A stretch of 64,000 nucleotides of DNA from Azorhizobium oxalatiphilum (GCF_014635325.1 NZ_BMCT01000001.1:1021743-1085742); one strand, 5' to 3'; positions 25,625-34,744 are shown, counted from the first letter of the stretch. Notes: generated by a model from the sequence alone, not told the origin. Translations and numbers: made by a program.

Positions 25625-26794
25625 TCAAAGAGTTGGAGCGCTGCGCCCCGCATGGTGGCGGGCAAGGTGCAGGCGATCGTCCAGGGACGAGCAGGCCACA
25701 GCCAGCACGATGCCGATGAGCGCGCCCGCCAGCGTGTCCAGCACCCGCTCGGGCGCCATGGCGGCACCCGCCAGACGGAGCGCGGTGCCCTGCGGGGAAG
25801 CCAGCGTGCTCATGAGCAGGGCCATGGGCGTCACCAGAATCTGGCCGAGGGCATAGTTGACGCCGATGATCATCTCGGTGGCCACCTGCAGCAGCACCAC
25901 CAGCGCGATCACCGTCCATACAGAGGGCTCCTGCAGCAGGATCAGCCACACCAGACCGGCGCCCACCATGGTGCCGGCCATGCGTTGCAGGGCGCGGGTC
26001 ATGGTCAGATGCAGGTGGGTGCCCTGCATCACCGCCAGCGTGCCCATGGCCGCCCAGGCGGGGTGATCGGCGCCGCAGGCATGAGCCGCCAGCGCGGAGA
26101 GGCCGCAGGCGAGGCTGATGCGCGCCGCCGCGACGAGGCGATGGGAGAGCGGGCGCGGCGGTTCCACCGGAAAGGGCGCATCGGGGCTGGCCTGCCGGCG
26201 GAAGACCTCGGTGCCGGCGCAGATGAGGAGGGCGAGCGCCGCCACCAGCGCCACCGCCAGCGTCTGTTCCAGCACCGCGGCGGCGCTGTCCGCATGGCCC
26301 ATGGCGGCGCCGGCAGCAAACACGAAGATCAGCGCCCCCGGCGGCCCGAAGCGGGCGCTCACCGCGACGAGGAAGAACAGGCCGCAGGCCAGCGCCAGCA
26401 GCACCAGCTGTCCGATCATGGGCAGGCCGAGCGCGGCGGCACCCGACATCACCAGCACCGCGAGGATCTGGCACAGAGCGGCGCGCAGCACGATGCCGTT
26501 GCGCTGCCGCGTCGGGGCGAAGCGGCCGAACAGGGCCACCAGCGCGCCCAGCGCCGCAGTGCCGACCAGATGGGCGAAGGGGGAGGCAACCACCAGCGGC
26601 AAGGCGATGGCGGCGGTGAGGGCCGCCTGCACGCCCGCGAGGGCCGAGTTGCGCAGGGAGGGCTGGGCGGACAAAGCGAGGCTCTCGCGCAACTGCGGGC
26701 GCCCGGCGAGCGCCCGCACGGCATCGCGGCGGCGGGCGGCGGGCAAGGTGGGGCGCGAGGTGGGATGCAAGGCGCCGGCGGGCGTGTCGCTCAC
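25625..26794 (-). CDS. FUSC-family membrane protein (aromatic acid exporter-like)
   Basis: The 389-residue protein has two blocks of about five hydrophobic helices (residues ~50-195 and 220-370), a FUSC/YccS/AaeB-type arrangement. It has a conserved AAMGTLAVMQGTHLHLTMTRALQRMAGTMVGAG segment opening the second block. Related proteins export aromatic acids or other toxic compounds from the cytoplasm. Its ATG overlaps the marR stop by four bases, so the MarR protein most likely regulates it. The family's large cytoplasmic C-terminal domain is absent. Confidence 0.85.
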   Translation of the reverse strand: MSDTPAGALHPTSRPTLPAARRRDAVRALAGRPQLRESLALSAQPSLRNSALAGVQAALTAAIALPLVVASPFAHLVGTAALGALVALFGRFAPTRQRNGIVLRAALCQILAVLVMSGAAALGLPMIGQLVLLALACGLFFLVAVSARFGPPGALIFVFAAGAAMGHADSAAAVLEQTLAVALVAALALLICAGTEVFRRQASPDAPFPVEPPRPLSHRLVAAARISLACGLSALAAHACGADHPAWAAMGTLAVMQGTHLHLTMTRALQRMAGTMVGAGLVWLILLQEPSVWTVIALVVLLQVATEMIIGVNYALGQILVTPMALLMSTLASPQGTALRLAGAAMAPERVLDTLAGALIGIVLAVACSSLDDRLHLARHHAGRSAPTL

Positions 26795-27282
26795 TGGCCG
26801 GCCTCCGCCGCGCGCTTCTCCGTCAGCGCTGCCAGACGATCCTCGATGCGGTCGAAATGGGCGAGCATGCGGGCGAGTTCGGCGTCCGTCAGATCGGCCA
26901 GCATCTCCTCCTCGCCCTTGATCAGTTCGCGCCGGATCTCCGCCACCCGCTTCTCGCCCTCGACGGTGAGGTGGATGAGGCGGGCGCGGCCGTCGGCGGC
27001 CGTGAGGCGGCGTTCCACCAGTCCCTGCCGGCCGAGGATATCCAGCAGGCGCACGAGGCTGGAGCCATCGATGCCCACCAGCGCCGCCAGCTCCTTCTGG
27101 GTGAGGCCGCCGCCGGTCTCCTTCAGATGCACCAGGGGCACCCAGGTGGCATCGGTGAGCCCGAGGGTGGCGAGCCGCGCATCCAGCGCCCGCCGCCAGC
27201 GCCGGGCCAGCAGCGAGAAGCGGATGCCGAACCGATGGCGGGGGGAGGGGGCGTCCGGGGCTGGCGTGTCGGGGGCAGTCAT
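26791..27282 (-). CDS. MarR-family transcriptional regulator
   Basis: The 163-residue winged-helix protein shows the MarR core LTQKELAALVGIDGSSLVRLLDILGRQGLVERR (residues ~60-95) and the wing TAADGRARLIHLTVEGE (~98-114). It is the first gene of a two-gene leftward operon with the FUSC exporter. A perfect 16-base palindrome (TTGAATTGCAATTCAA) lies 25 bases upstream of its start, a typical autoregulatory operator. MarR proteins commonly respond to phenolic or other aromatic ligands, which fits a FUSC exporter partner; the ligand is unknown. Confidence 0.9.
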   Translation of the reverse strand: MTAPDTPAPDAPSPRHRFGIRFSLLARRWRRALDARLATLGLTDATWVPLVHLKETGGGLTQKELAALVGIDGSSLVRLLDILGRQGLVERRLTAADGRARLIHLTVEGEKRVAEIRRELIKGEEEMLADLTDAELARMLAHFDRIEDRLAALTEKRAAEAGQ

Positions 27283-27306
27283 GCCGCTGAGGAAACAGAA
27301 ACTAGA

Positions 27307-27322
27307 TTGAATTGCAATTCAA
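27307..27322. promoter_or_regulatory. Palindromic operator upstream of marR
   Basis: TTGAATTGCAATTCAA is a perfect 16-base palindrome 25-40 bases upstream of the marR ATG at 27282. It matches the form and placement of MarR-family operators. Confidence 0.75.
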
Positions 27323-27444
27323 ATCATATGCAGGGCGCGGACGCCATCGCGGGGAAGACCTGATGGGAAGCCTTGGCAGGACTGGGGAAACGGCACGCAG
27401 GTGGGGGCGGCGTGCGCAAACGTGAGCCCAGTCGCGCTCGCGAA

Positions 27445-27460
27445 AAAATGTGCACATTTT
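27445..27460. promoter_or_regulatory. Perfect palindrome upstream of the GH64-like gene
   Basis: AAAATGTGCACATTTT is a perfect 16-base palindrome in otherwise GC-rich sequence, about 113 bases upstream of the large gene at 27573. It is a good operator candidate; the binding protein is unknown. Confidence 0.55.
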
Positions 27461-27572
27461 GGCGCGGCGGCTCTGGAATTGGTGCCGGGGGCAACTACCA
27501 TGGTGTGGCAGCTCCGGGGCAGCCTCGGCGTGCAGCATGGCCGTGAATGCCGTGGGAAGGGTGGGGGACCCG

Positions 27573-30500
27573 ATGACGACGCTTGCGCTTCAGCTTTCGA
27601 CCAAGCTTCAGGATACGCTTTACGCCGGTGCCGGCACGCATAACGGCATCTATGCCTATGCGGTCTATTGGGATGCCTCGGGCACCCGCCATCTCACGCA
27701 GCTGGTGGATAATGGCGCGGCGACCGCCGCCCTCTCGGGTGGCACCGCCAGCATCGACCTGCCGCAGATGAGCGGCGGCAAGATCTATTTCCTGATCCAG
27801 GATCGCGACCCCTCCGATACCAGCACCGATATCTCCACGGCGATCACCACTGAGTCCCAGATCAGCAGCGCCAGCGCCACGACGCTGAACTACCGCTATG
27901 ACAGCTTCGAGTTCACGCTCTCGGGCACCACCGGGGATGCGGGCAACCTGACCTCGGTGAACGGCTTCGGCCTGCCCATGGAACTGGCCGTGGGCAGCCA
28001 GAGCGCCAGCTACAAGATTTCCGGCGCCGCCATGTTCTCGGCCCTGTCGGGCACGGCGAGCGGCGTCTCCTCCACCTTCGCCTCGGTGGGCGGGGCGCTG
28101 GATGGGCTCGGCCGCATGATCAATGCCCCAGCCGGCGATTCCACTGCCTTCCCGGCCTCCGACTGGAGCGCCTATGTGGAGGGCTTCAAGACCAGCGAGC
28201 CGGGCCTCATCGTCTCCGGCCTCTTCAACGGCGCGCCGGATGCCAACAACGCCTGGCACAACGCCGGCTATTTCGCCTACACGCTGACCTGGGATCCGAC
28301 CCACGCCAATATCGACGGCACCACCGGCACCTTCTGGCTCTCGCCCACGGACCAGAGCCAGATCAAGGGCTACATCCAGATCACGCCCGCTGAGCTGGAG
28401 AACAGCATCTACCAGACACTGGGCACCGCCTACGTCTACCAGAACAAGACCGACGCCAGCCCCTACACCATCGCCTATTCCGGCACGGACGCGATGAATG
28501 TCGGCGCCAACAACCAGTGGGGCGAGGTTCTCACCCAGTTCGTCACCGGCTTCTCCGCCGGCTATTTCGGCGCCCTCGGAACCCCGCTCAACAGCGGCGT
28601 GACGACCCCCGTCCACCTCAACAACAGCATCAACTGGGACCCCACCTACGCCTTCGGCAACAATGTGAACTATGGCGCGGCGGCGCACTTCTGGGATCAC
28701 TATTCGGCGGTGTTCTACGCCAACTCCAATTCGTATGGCTCGAACTATTCCGACAATGTGATGAGCCAGTACGATCAGGGCGGTCCGCTGATCTCGCTCT
28801 ATGACGCGGCGACCAGCACCAATGTGAGCACCATCAACCTCACCCTGTACGATCTGTTCGACGCCACGGACGTGCCGGCCGGCTATGTGACGCCGACGAT
28901 CAACAATTACATCGCCGGCCCCTACACGCCGGTGTCCGCCACCACCAGCGGCGCCAACATCTCGCTGAGCTTTTCCGACGGCTATGTGGTGCTCGATGAA
29001 AGCGACACCGCCGTTACCCTGCGCTTCCAGACGGCGGCGGGCGTGTGGCAGGAGGTGATGCTCTCCTCGGCCAACAATACCAATGGCAACACCCTGTGGG
29101 ACACCTGGACCATCGTGAACAACAACGGTACCTGGTCGGCCAACGGGGCGAACGCCGGCCAGCCGGCGGGCTCCATCAACATCACCAATCCGCCGCTGCC
29201 GGACGGCGGCACGGGCTGGTACCAGATCGTGGTCCAGAACACCGCCGCCACCACGGTCAAGACCTATAATCTCTATGTCAGCGCCAGCGGCGGCAGCTTT
29301 TCCGCCACCGCGCCGGCCATCGACGGGCTGGCCCATATCGGCTCGGCCACCGCGAGCAATCTGGCGATCGCCTTCTTCAACGGCAGCGGCTCATCGCTCA
29401 ATCCGGCGCTGCTGACGGACCTGACGCTCTCCACCAACGCCACCGCCTTCGCCAACCTGCACAATGGCTATGTCCAGCCCTTCGCGCCGGTGGTGGGGGA
29501 TATGTCCTCCGGCGCCTTCGCGGCGCTTGGTGGTCAGACGCTCAATTCCACCGCCGCCCCCGTCGCCATGACGGCGGCCGCCACCGGCTCGGGCCAGCTC
29601 GCCTTCAGCTGGTCGGGCTCGGACCCCTCCAACTGGTGGAGCGCCGCCGACAATGCCAGCCACGGCGGCCTCGCCCCGCCCGTGGCCCATTACACCAACC
29701 GCGTGGGGGCGCAGAACACGGCGCTGGTGTCGGTGGCCGAAACCGACGGTTCCTACAACACGCAGCTGTTCTCCCTCGTGGATATCGACGGGCTGTGGTT
29801 CACGCCCACGCTCAAGCTGGGCAACGGCACCTACACCGCCCAGATGACGGAATACCTGCCCGGCGGCATCACGCCGGCCTATCAGATGGCGCCGACTTCG
29901 GCACAGGTGACGTTCACCGTGAACATTCCCACCCTCGGCCTCAGCGCCAGCGGCGCCGCGCTGGAGCTGGACACGACGGTGGCGCCGGGCGTCAATGGCA
30001 ACTGGATTCGCTTCTCCGCGTCCGCCTCCGGCTCGACGCTGCCGAAGGATTCGACGCTGCTGCTCTATGCCACCGATGCCCTCGGCAACCTTGTCGGCCG
30101 TGACGGCCACACGGGCGCGGGCGTCACGCTGGCCGATGCCACGCTGGGCAAGATCGGCGTCATCGTCAGCGATAGCGGGCAGCTGCTCTTCAGCGGCCTG
30201 CAGCAGCTGCATCTTGCCGCCGGCCTGCAACTGCATTTCGCCGTCGAGAGCGGAAACGGCAGCGTGGACATGTCCCCGATGACCATGGTCACGGCGGGCA
30301 GCGACGGCACGGCGCATATCATCGTGGGCGGCATGGTGCTCACCGCGCAGACGCTCAACGATCTGACCGACGCTGCCCAGCTGGCGCAGACGCAGAACGA
30401 GACCGACCTGCCGCTGCTCTATCTCACCCATGGCGAGACGCTGTCGCTGGACATCTCCGGCTCGGGCGCCAACACCAACACGCTCGGCTTCGTGCATATG

Positions 30501-30857
30501 GAGACCGACGGGGCCGGCCATTACAGCGTCGGTGGCGTGGCCTATGGCGACACCGATGCGTTCCGCGCCGCCGTGCTGGCCAATTTCGACGGCGGCACCA
30601 CCTTCGTGCGTGGCGGCGAGACCGCCTTCAGCGCCAGCTGGACGGTGGCCGGCACGGACGGCTTCTATGCCCCGGTGCTGCTGACGCCTCATGGCGACGT
30701 GCTGGTGGTGGGCCATGCCCATGCGGGCGGCTACGAATATATCCGCATGTATGGGGAGAACACGTTCGCGTTCGAGGACGTGACGGCCGCGCGGGGATCG
30801 GACTTCGATTACAACGATCTGGCCATGCGCATCACGCCGCTGGCGCCCGTCGTCTGA
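27573..30857 (+). CDS. Very large GH64-like (beta-1,3-glucanase/thaumatin-like) protein with C-terminal DUF4114
   Basis: The 1094-residue protein is rich in Asn, Ser, Thr and Gly. Residues ~1-400 resemble the GH64/thaumatin-like beta-1,3-glucanase domain (GIYAYAVYWDASGTRHL, KIYFLIQDRDP, YRYDSFEFTL, SVNGFGLPMELAVG). Residues ~430-950 are beta-rich repeats without a domain I can name. The last ~70 residues match DUF4114, with its acidic Ca-binding-like motif FDYNDLAMRI. No N-terminal signal peptide or C-terminal anchor is visible, so if secreted it may use a type I system, as other DUF4114 proteins are thought to; no such system is adjacent. The ATG at 27573 has GGGGGA before it. Catalytic residues were not verified. 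Confidence 0.7.
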   Translation: MTTLALQLSTKLQDTLYAGAGTHNGIYAYAVYWDASGTRHLTQLVDNGAATAALSGGTASIDLPQMSGGKIYFLIQDRDPSDTSTDISTAITTESQISSASATTLNYRYDSFEFTLSGTTGDAGNLTSVNGFGLPMELAVGSQSASYKISGAAMFSALSGTASGVSSTFASVGGALDGLGRMINAPAGDSTAFPASDWSAYVEGFKTSEPGLIVSGLFNGAPDANNAWHNAGYFAYTLTWDPTHANIDGTTGTFWLSPTDQSQIKGYIQITPAELENSIYQTLGTAYVYQNKTDASPYTIAYSGTDAMNVGANNQWGEVLTQFVTGFSAGYFGALGTPLNSGVTTPVHLNNSINWDPTYAFGNNVNYGAAAHFWDHYSAVFYANSNSYGSNYSDNVMSQYDQGGPLISLYDAATSTNVSTINLTLYDLFDATDVPAGYVTPTINNYIAGPYTPVSATTSGANISLSFSDGYVVLDESDTAVTLRFQTAAGVWQEVMLSSANNTNGNTLWDTWTIVNNNGTWSANGANAGQPAGSINITNPPLPDGGTGWYQIVVQNTAATTVKTYNLYVSASGGSFSATAPAIDGLAHIGSATASNLAIAFFNGSGSSLNPALLTDLTLSTNATAFANLHNGYVQPFAPVVGDMSSGAFAALGGQTLNSTAAPVAMTAAATGSGQLAFSWSGSDPSNWWSAADNASHGGLAPPVAHYTNRVGAQNTALVSVAETDGSYNTQLFSLVDIDGLWFTPTLKLGNGTYTAQMTEYLPGGITPAYQMAPTSAQVTFTVNIPTLGLSASGAALELDTTVAPGVNGNWIRFSASASGSTLPKDSTLLLYATDALGNLVGRDGHTGAGVTLADATLGKIGVIVSDSGQLLFSGLQQLHLAAGLQLHFAVESGNGSVDMSPMTMVTAGSDGTAHIIVGGMVLTAQTLNDLTDAAQLAQTQNETDLPLLYLTHGETLSLDISGSGANTNTLGFVHMETDGAGHYSVGGVAYGDTDAFRAAVLANFDGGTTFVRGGETAFSASWTVAGTDGFYAPVLLTPHGDVLVVGHAHAGGYEYIRMYGENTFAFEDVTAARGSDFDYNDLAMRITPLAPVV

Positions 30858-31066
30858 GGCGCGGCTCCGGCCGCTACCTGTTGTCTGGGCGCGGCTCCGC
30901 CGCGACCTGCCCCGGATAAAAGTCCGGCCCGGCGCCAGGAAGGCAGCCGAGCCGGACAAGGGGGTTCTGGTATTCGTCGAAAACGTGGCCTGCGAACCCC
31001 GCGCGGGGCGATGACCGCAGGCCTCAATCAGCTCGTCCGGCAGTTACACAACGCGCCGGACGGTGC

Positions 31067-31091
31067 CCGGCCGCCCCAGGGGAGCGGCCGG
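31067..31091 (-). terminator. Hairpin after the Omp31-like gene
   Basis: Arms CCGGCCGC and GCGGCCGG, extended by CCC/GGG inside the loop, form a strong hairpin 10 bases after the stop codon (31101). No U-tract follows on the minus strand. Confidence 0.5.
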
Positions 31092-31100
31092 AAAGTTCAA

Positions 31101-31799
31101 TCAGAACTTGTAGTTCACGCCAGCGCGGACGGTGTGGAACTTGTTGTCCACGGTGCCGCCGCCGGTCAGGATGTTGCCGAAGTCGCTATCGCCGAGGTCG
31201 ACGTAGTTGTACTCGGTCTTGATGGTCCAGTTGTTGGTGAGAGCGTACTCAATACCACCGCCAACGGTCCAGCCGGTCTTGGTCTCGGAGCCGTCCAGGT
31301 AGGACAGGCCGGTCGCGTCCAGAGCAGCAGCTTCGGTCTTGGTCTTGCCGTAAGCGAAACCGCCGGTCACGTAGGGCAGCACGCGGTCGAAGGCGTAGCC
31401 GAGACGGGCGCGCACGGTGCCGTAGTAGTCGAGCGAGTTGTTCAGCGAGGTGACGGAACCGGCCGAAGCGGAGGTCACGTCGCTCTCGATGCCCGACCAC
31501 TGGATGTCGGTCTCAAGGCCGAGCACCACGTTGTTGGCGAACTGGAAGTTGTAGCCGATCTGGCCGCCGGCGATGAAGCCCGAGGCGTTCGACGACGAGG
31601 TCGACAGGTCGGAGAAGGTGTAGTTCTTGTCGCCGCCGCCGAAGCCGGCGTTGGCGCCGATGTAGAAGCCGGTCCAAGAGAAGACCGGGGCCACGGCCAC
31701 GACCGGAGCCTTCACCGGGTAGCGGGTGGCGAGATCGGCCGCGGAGGCCGGAGCAACGATCGCCATGGCAATGGCGGAAGAGAGCAGAAGACGCTTCAT
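31101..31799 (-). CDS. Omp25/Omp31-family outer membrane porin-like protein
   Basis: The 232-residue precursor has a clear signal peptide (MKRLLLSSAIAMAIVAPASA) followed by the family's typical start ADLATRYPVKAPVV. An eight-stranded barrel follows: FSWTGFYIGANAGFGGG, GGQIGYNFQFANNVVLGLE, YGTVRARLGYAFDRVLPYVTGGFAYG, NWTIKTEYNYVDLGD and a C-terminal VRAGVNYKF. Such proteins are abundant outer-membrane components of Hyphomicrobiales. The promoter carries the GTTGC-N6-GCAAC repeat seen before sdhC and the OmpW gene. The leader segment is shared with the OmpW-like protein. Confidence 0.92.
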   Translation of the reverse strand: MKRLLLSSAIAMAIVAPASAADLATRYPVKAPVVAVAPVFSWTGFYIGANAGFGGGDKNYTFSDLSTSSSNASGFIAGGQIGYNFQFANNVVLGLETDIQWSGIESDVTSASAGSVTSLNNSLDYYGTVRARLGYAFDRVLPYVTGGFAYGKTKTEAAALDATGLSYLDGSETKTGWTVGGGIEYALTNNWTIKTEYNYVDLGDSDFGNILTGGGTVDNKFHTVRAGVNYKF

Positions 31800-32416
31800 G
31801 TTTATTACCTTTTGAACCAGCCCCCGATGGCCCCTCTTTTACAAGATCCATCCGAGAACGCTGTTGCGAGCCGGCAACAGGAAAAAGCAGGTCCGGCGTC
31901 ATTGGTTGTAATCGCAAGGACGATTGCAGCCATAACGCGCAAAAAGGTATGATATTGACTTTATAATCGCTTCAGATTGTCTTTTTTGATCGATCTTGCT
32001 TTTTTGCGCAGTGGACAATCAGCGTAAATAAATCGTTGCACGACGAGGAACGAAGATCAATTCCCAGTAATGACATATTTTGGCCCAAGGCCGAGCGTGT
32101 TTGCCCCATTTTCGTCGTCGGATGTCGCTGCGTCATCTTGCGCTACGTCAGGCCTCCTGCCGCTGCGGATGCCGGCTCAATTGACACAATATTCAAGTGA
32201 ATTGGAGCGCCTTCCCTTGCGGTGGAGCGCGCGGCGCGGCCTGTCCGCGGGGCCGGCGGGGCGGTGTGCGCTCCGGTCCGTCCTCCCGCCCGCACCTGCC
32301 GCAGGGCAGCCTTGCGTGTACCGGCGCGTTTTTACGACCTTGGGACCATTCCAGTGGGCCCCCGCGCACCCTTATGGTGCCGCTTCCCCCCGTTCCTAAG
32401 GAACAGAGAGAGCCCG
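31800..32416. other. Long AT-rich divergent promoter region
   Basis: These 617 bases separate the Omp31-like gene from the CoA-transferase gene. The operator-like repeat lies at 31863-31878. From about 31930 to 32090 the sequence is clearly AT-richer than its surroundings, with poly-T stretches (31980-32005). No protein-like reading frame or recognised RNA was found. Confidence 0.5.
31863..31878. promoter_or_regulatory. Inverted repeat GTTGC-N6-GCAAC before the Omp31-like gene
   Basis: GTTGCGAGCCGGCAAC lies 64-79 bases upstream of the start codon at 31799, with symmetry extended by T...A as in the OmpW copy. It is the third copy of this arrangement in the window. Confidence 0.55.
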
Positions 32417-33943
32417 ATGCCCCACACGTCTGCCCGCGACCGGATCCGTCTTGCTTCCCTGCGCGAGAAGATCGTCTCCGCCGAAGAGGCCGCCAGCCAT
32501 ATCCATGACGGCATGGTGGTGGGCATGAGCGGGTTCACCCGCGCGGGTGAGGCCAAGGCCGTGCCGCTGGCGCTCGCCGCCCGCGCCCGCACCCATCCGC
32601 TGAAGATCAGCCTCATCACCGGCGCCTCGCTGGGCAATGATCTCGACAAGCAGCTGGCCGAGGCCCATGTGCTCGCCCGCCGCATGCCGTTCCAGTCCGA
32701 CCCCGCGCTCCGCCGCGCCATCAATGCGGGCGAGGTGATGTTCGTGGACCAGCATCTGTCCGAGACTGTTGAGCATCTGCGCACCCGCCAGCTCGGCCCC
32801 ATCGACGTGGCGGTGGTGGAGGCGGTGGGCATCACGGCCGATGGCGGCATCATCCCCACCACCTCGGTGGGCAATTCCGCTTCCTTCGCCATCCTCGCGG
32901 AAAAGGTGATCGTGGAGCTGAACGTCTCCCAGCCGCTCGCGCTGGAGGGGCTGCACGACATCTATATCCCCACCAGGCGCCCGTTCCGCGAGCCGATCCC
33001 GGTGGTCGGCCCCGACAGCCGCGTGGGCCTGCCCTTCATTCCGGTGCCGCCGGAGAAGATCGCCGCCATCGTCATCACCGATCGCGGCGACAGCCCCTCG
33101 AACGCCATGCCAGCGGACGCGGAGACCGCGGCAATCGCCGGCCATCTCATGGGCTTCCTGGAAGGGGAGGTCGCGGCCGGCCGGCTCACCGAGCGGCTGC
33201 TGCCCTTGCAGGCGGGCATCGGCACCATCGCCAATGCGGTGATGATGGGCTTCATCGACAGCCCGTTCCGCGACCTGACCATGTATTCCGAGGTGCTGCA
33301 GGATTCGACCTTCGACCTGTTCGACGCCGGCAAGCTGAATTTCGCCTCCGGCTCCTCCATCACCCTTTCGCAGCCGAAGGCGGAAGCCGTGATGGCGGAC
33401 ATCACCCGCTACAAGCCGCGCCTCGTGCTGCGGCCGCAGGAGGTGTCGAACCATCCCGAGATCATCCGCCGGCTCGGCATCATCGCCATCAACACGGCGC
33501 TGGAATTCGACATCTATGGCAACGTCAATTCCACCCATGTGAACGGCACGCACATGATGAACGGCATCGGCGGCTCGGGGGATTTCGCCCGCAATGCCTA
33601 TCTTTCGGTGTTCGTCACCAAGTCCACCGCCAAGGGCGGGGCGCTCTCCAGCGTGGTGCCCATGGCCAGCCACGTGGACCATACCGAGCATGACGTGGAC
33701 GTGGTGGTGACGGAGATCGGCCTCGCGGACCTGCGCGAACTGGCCCCGCGCGAGCGGGCGCGGGAGATCATCGCCAATTGCGTACATCCGCTCTATCGCG
33801 AGGCGCTGAGCGATTATGTGGAGCGTGCCACGGCGCGCGGCGGGCACACGCCGCACATATTGGAAGAGGCGCTGTCCTGGCACATCCGTGCCCGCGACGG
33901 CGGCCGCATGGTCGAGCCCCTGCACCTCGCCGCCACCGCATGA
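32417..33943 (+). CDS. Acetyl-CoA hydrolase/transferase family CoA-transferase (succinyl-CoA:acetate type)
   Basis: The 508-residue protein belongs to the class I CoA-transferases of the Cat1/AarC group. Visible motifs are VVGMSGFTRAGEAKAVP near the N-terminus, VEAVGITADGGIIPTTSVGN (~140-160), and NTALEFDIYGNVNSTHV followed by MMNGIGGSGDFARNAY (~355-395). The Glu in LEFDIYGN is the residue that forms the CoA thioester in this family. It moves CoA between succinyl-CoA and acetate, or hydrolyses acetyl-CoA. The ATG at 32417 has AGAGAGAG before it. A 73-base copy of its 3' region occurs at 53263-53335. Confidence 0.9.
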   Translation: MPHTSARDRIRLASLREKIVSAEEAASHIHDGMVVGMSGFTRAGEAKAVPLALAARARTHPLKISLITGASLGNDLDKQLAEAHVLARRMPFQSDPALRRAINAGEVMFVDQHLSETVEHLRTRQLGPIDVAVVEAVGITADGGIIPTTSVGNSASFAILAEKVIVELNVSQPLALEGLHDIYIPTRRPFREPIPVVGPDSRVGLPFIPVPPEKIAAIVITDRGDSPSNAMPADAETAAIAGHLMGFLEGEVAAGRLTERLLPLQAGIGTIANAVMMGFIDSPFRDLTMYSEVLQDSTFDLFDAGKLNFASGSSITLSQPKAEAVMADITRYKPRLVLRPQEVSNHPEIIRRLGIIAINTALEFDIYGNVNSTHVNGTHMMNGIGGSGDFARNAYLSVFVTKSTAKGGALSSVVPMASHVDHTEHDVDVVVTEIGLADLRELAPRERAREIIANCVHPLYREALSDYVERATARGGHTPHILEEALSWHIRARDGGRMVEPLHLAATA

Positions 33944-34014
33944 GGCGTGACCGGCTCTTCGTCTGTGCGGACCCGGATGGCGGCATTTGAGCCGGGAGCC
34001 GACTAAACTGTTGC

Positions 34015-34716
34015 CTATGAAGGGTCACGCTCGTCGATCAAGGGATCGGGTGCCGCGAAGTCCGAAAGGCGGGAGAGATCCGAGATCGCGACGATGCTCC
34101 CTTTGCTCTGCACGCCATATGCCGATAGCGAGGCGAAGGCGCGCGAGAGGTTTTCCGGCGTCATGCCCAGCCGGGCCGCAAGGGTGCGCTTTTCGCAGGG
34201 CAGCTCAATTTGTCCCGAGCCGCCCTGTTCGGCTTCTGCCCGCAGCAGCCAGTTCGCAAGCCGCTCGGCGGAGGTGCGCAGCTTGAGGCTCTTCAGGTCG
34301 CGGATGGTGGAGCGATAGTCGCTGGCCAGCTCCATGACGATCGCACGCATGAAAGGTAGCTCCCTCTCCATCGCCATGCGCACTTTTTCGGCGGGGATGA
34401 GCAGCAGCTGTGACTTGGCGAGCGTCCGCGCGGATTGCAGGTAGATCTGATCCTTGAGCACGGCCGCCAGAAGGAACAGCCCGACCGGCCGTATAAGCTC
34501 GATGGTCGTCTCCCGGCCGTGGCTGGTCGCGAACATCTCCACCGTGCCCTCCACCACCACATGGAGAAAATCGGCCCGCTCGTTCTCGCTGATCAGGACC
34601 ACGCCGGGCGGAAACCGCTGCAGATAGGCCGCGTCCATCAGCTGCGCGAAGGCTTCGTCGCCCAGTGAGCGGAAGAGAGTCAGGTCACGCACCGCAGCCG
34701 CATCCTCAACACGCAT
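34015..34716 (-). CDS. narR: Crp/Fnr-family regulator, NarR/DNR type
   Basis: The 233-residue protein has a cyclic-nucleotide-binding-like sensor fold (residues ~15-130), a long dimer helix, and a Crp-type helix-turn-helix (KRTLAARLGMTPENLSRAFASLSAYGV, ~170-196). The N-terminal cysteines that bind the oxygen-sensing cluster of FNR are absent, so it is of the NarR/DNR/NnrR kind. Divergent position next to narK-narGHJI matches Paracoccus NarR, which activates nar genes in response to nitrate or nitrite; the name is inferred from that. The ATG at 34716 is chosen because AGG precedes it and the FNR-type box at 34745-34758 lies just upstream. Confidence 0.82.
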   Translation of the reverse strand: MRVEDAAAVRDLTLFRSLGDEAFAQLMDAAYLQRFPPGVVLISENERADFLHVVVEGTVEMFATSHGRETTIELIRPVGLFLLAAVLKDQIYLQSARTLAKSQLLLIPAEKVRMAMERELPFMRAIVMELASDYRSTIRDLKSLKLRTSAERLANWLLRAEAEQGGSGQIELPCEKRTLAARLGMTPENLSRAFASLSAYGVQSKGSIVAISDLSRLSDFAAPDPLIDERDPS

Positions 34717-34744
34717 GGACCTTGCCTCGCTTCCCGTGACCCGA

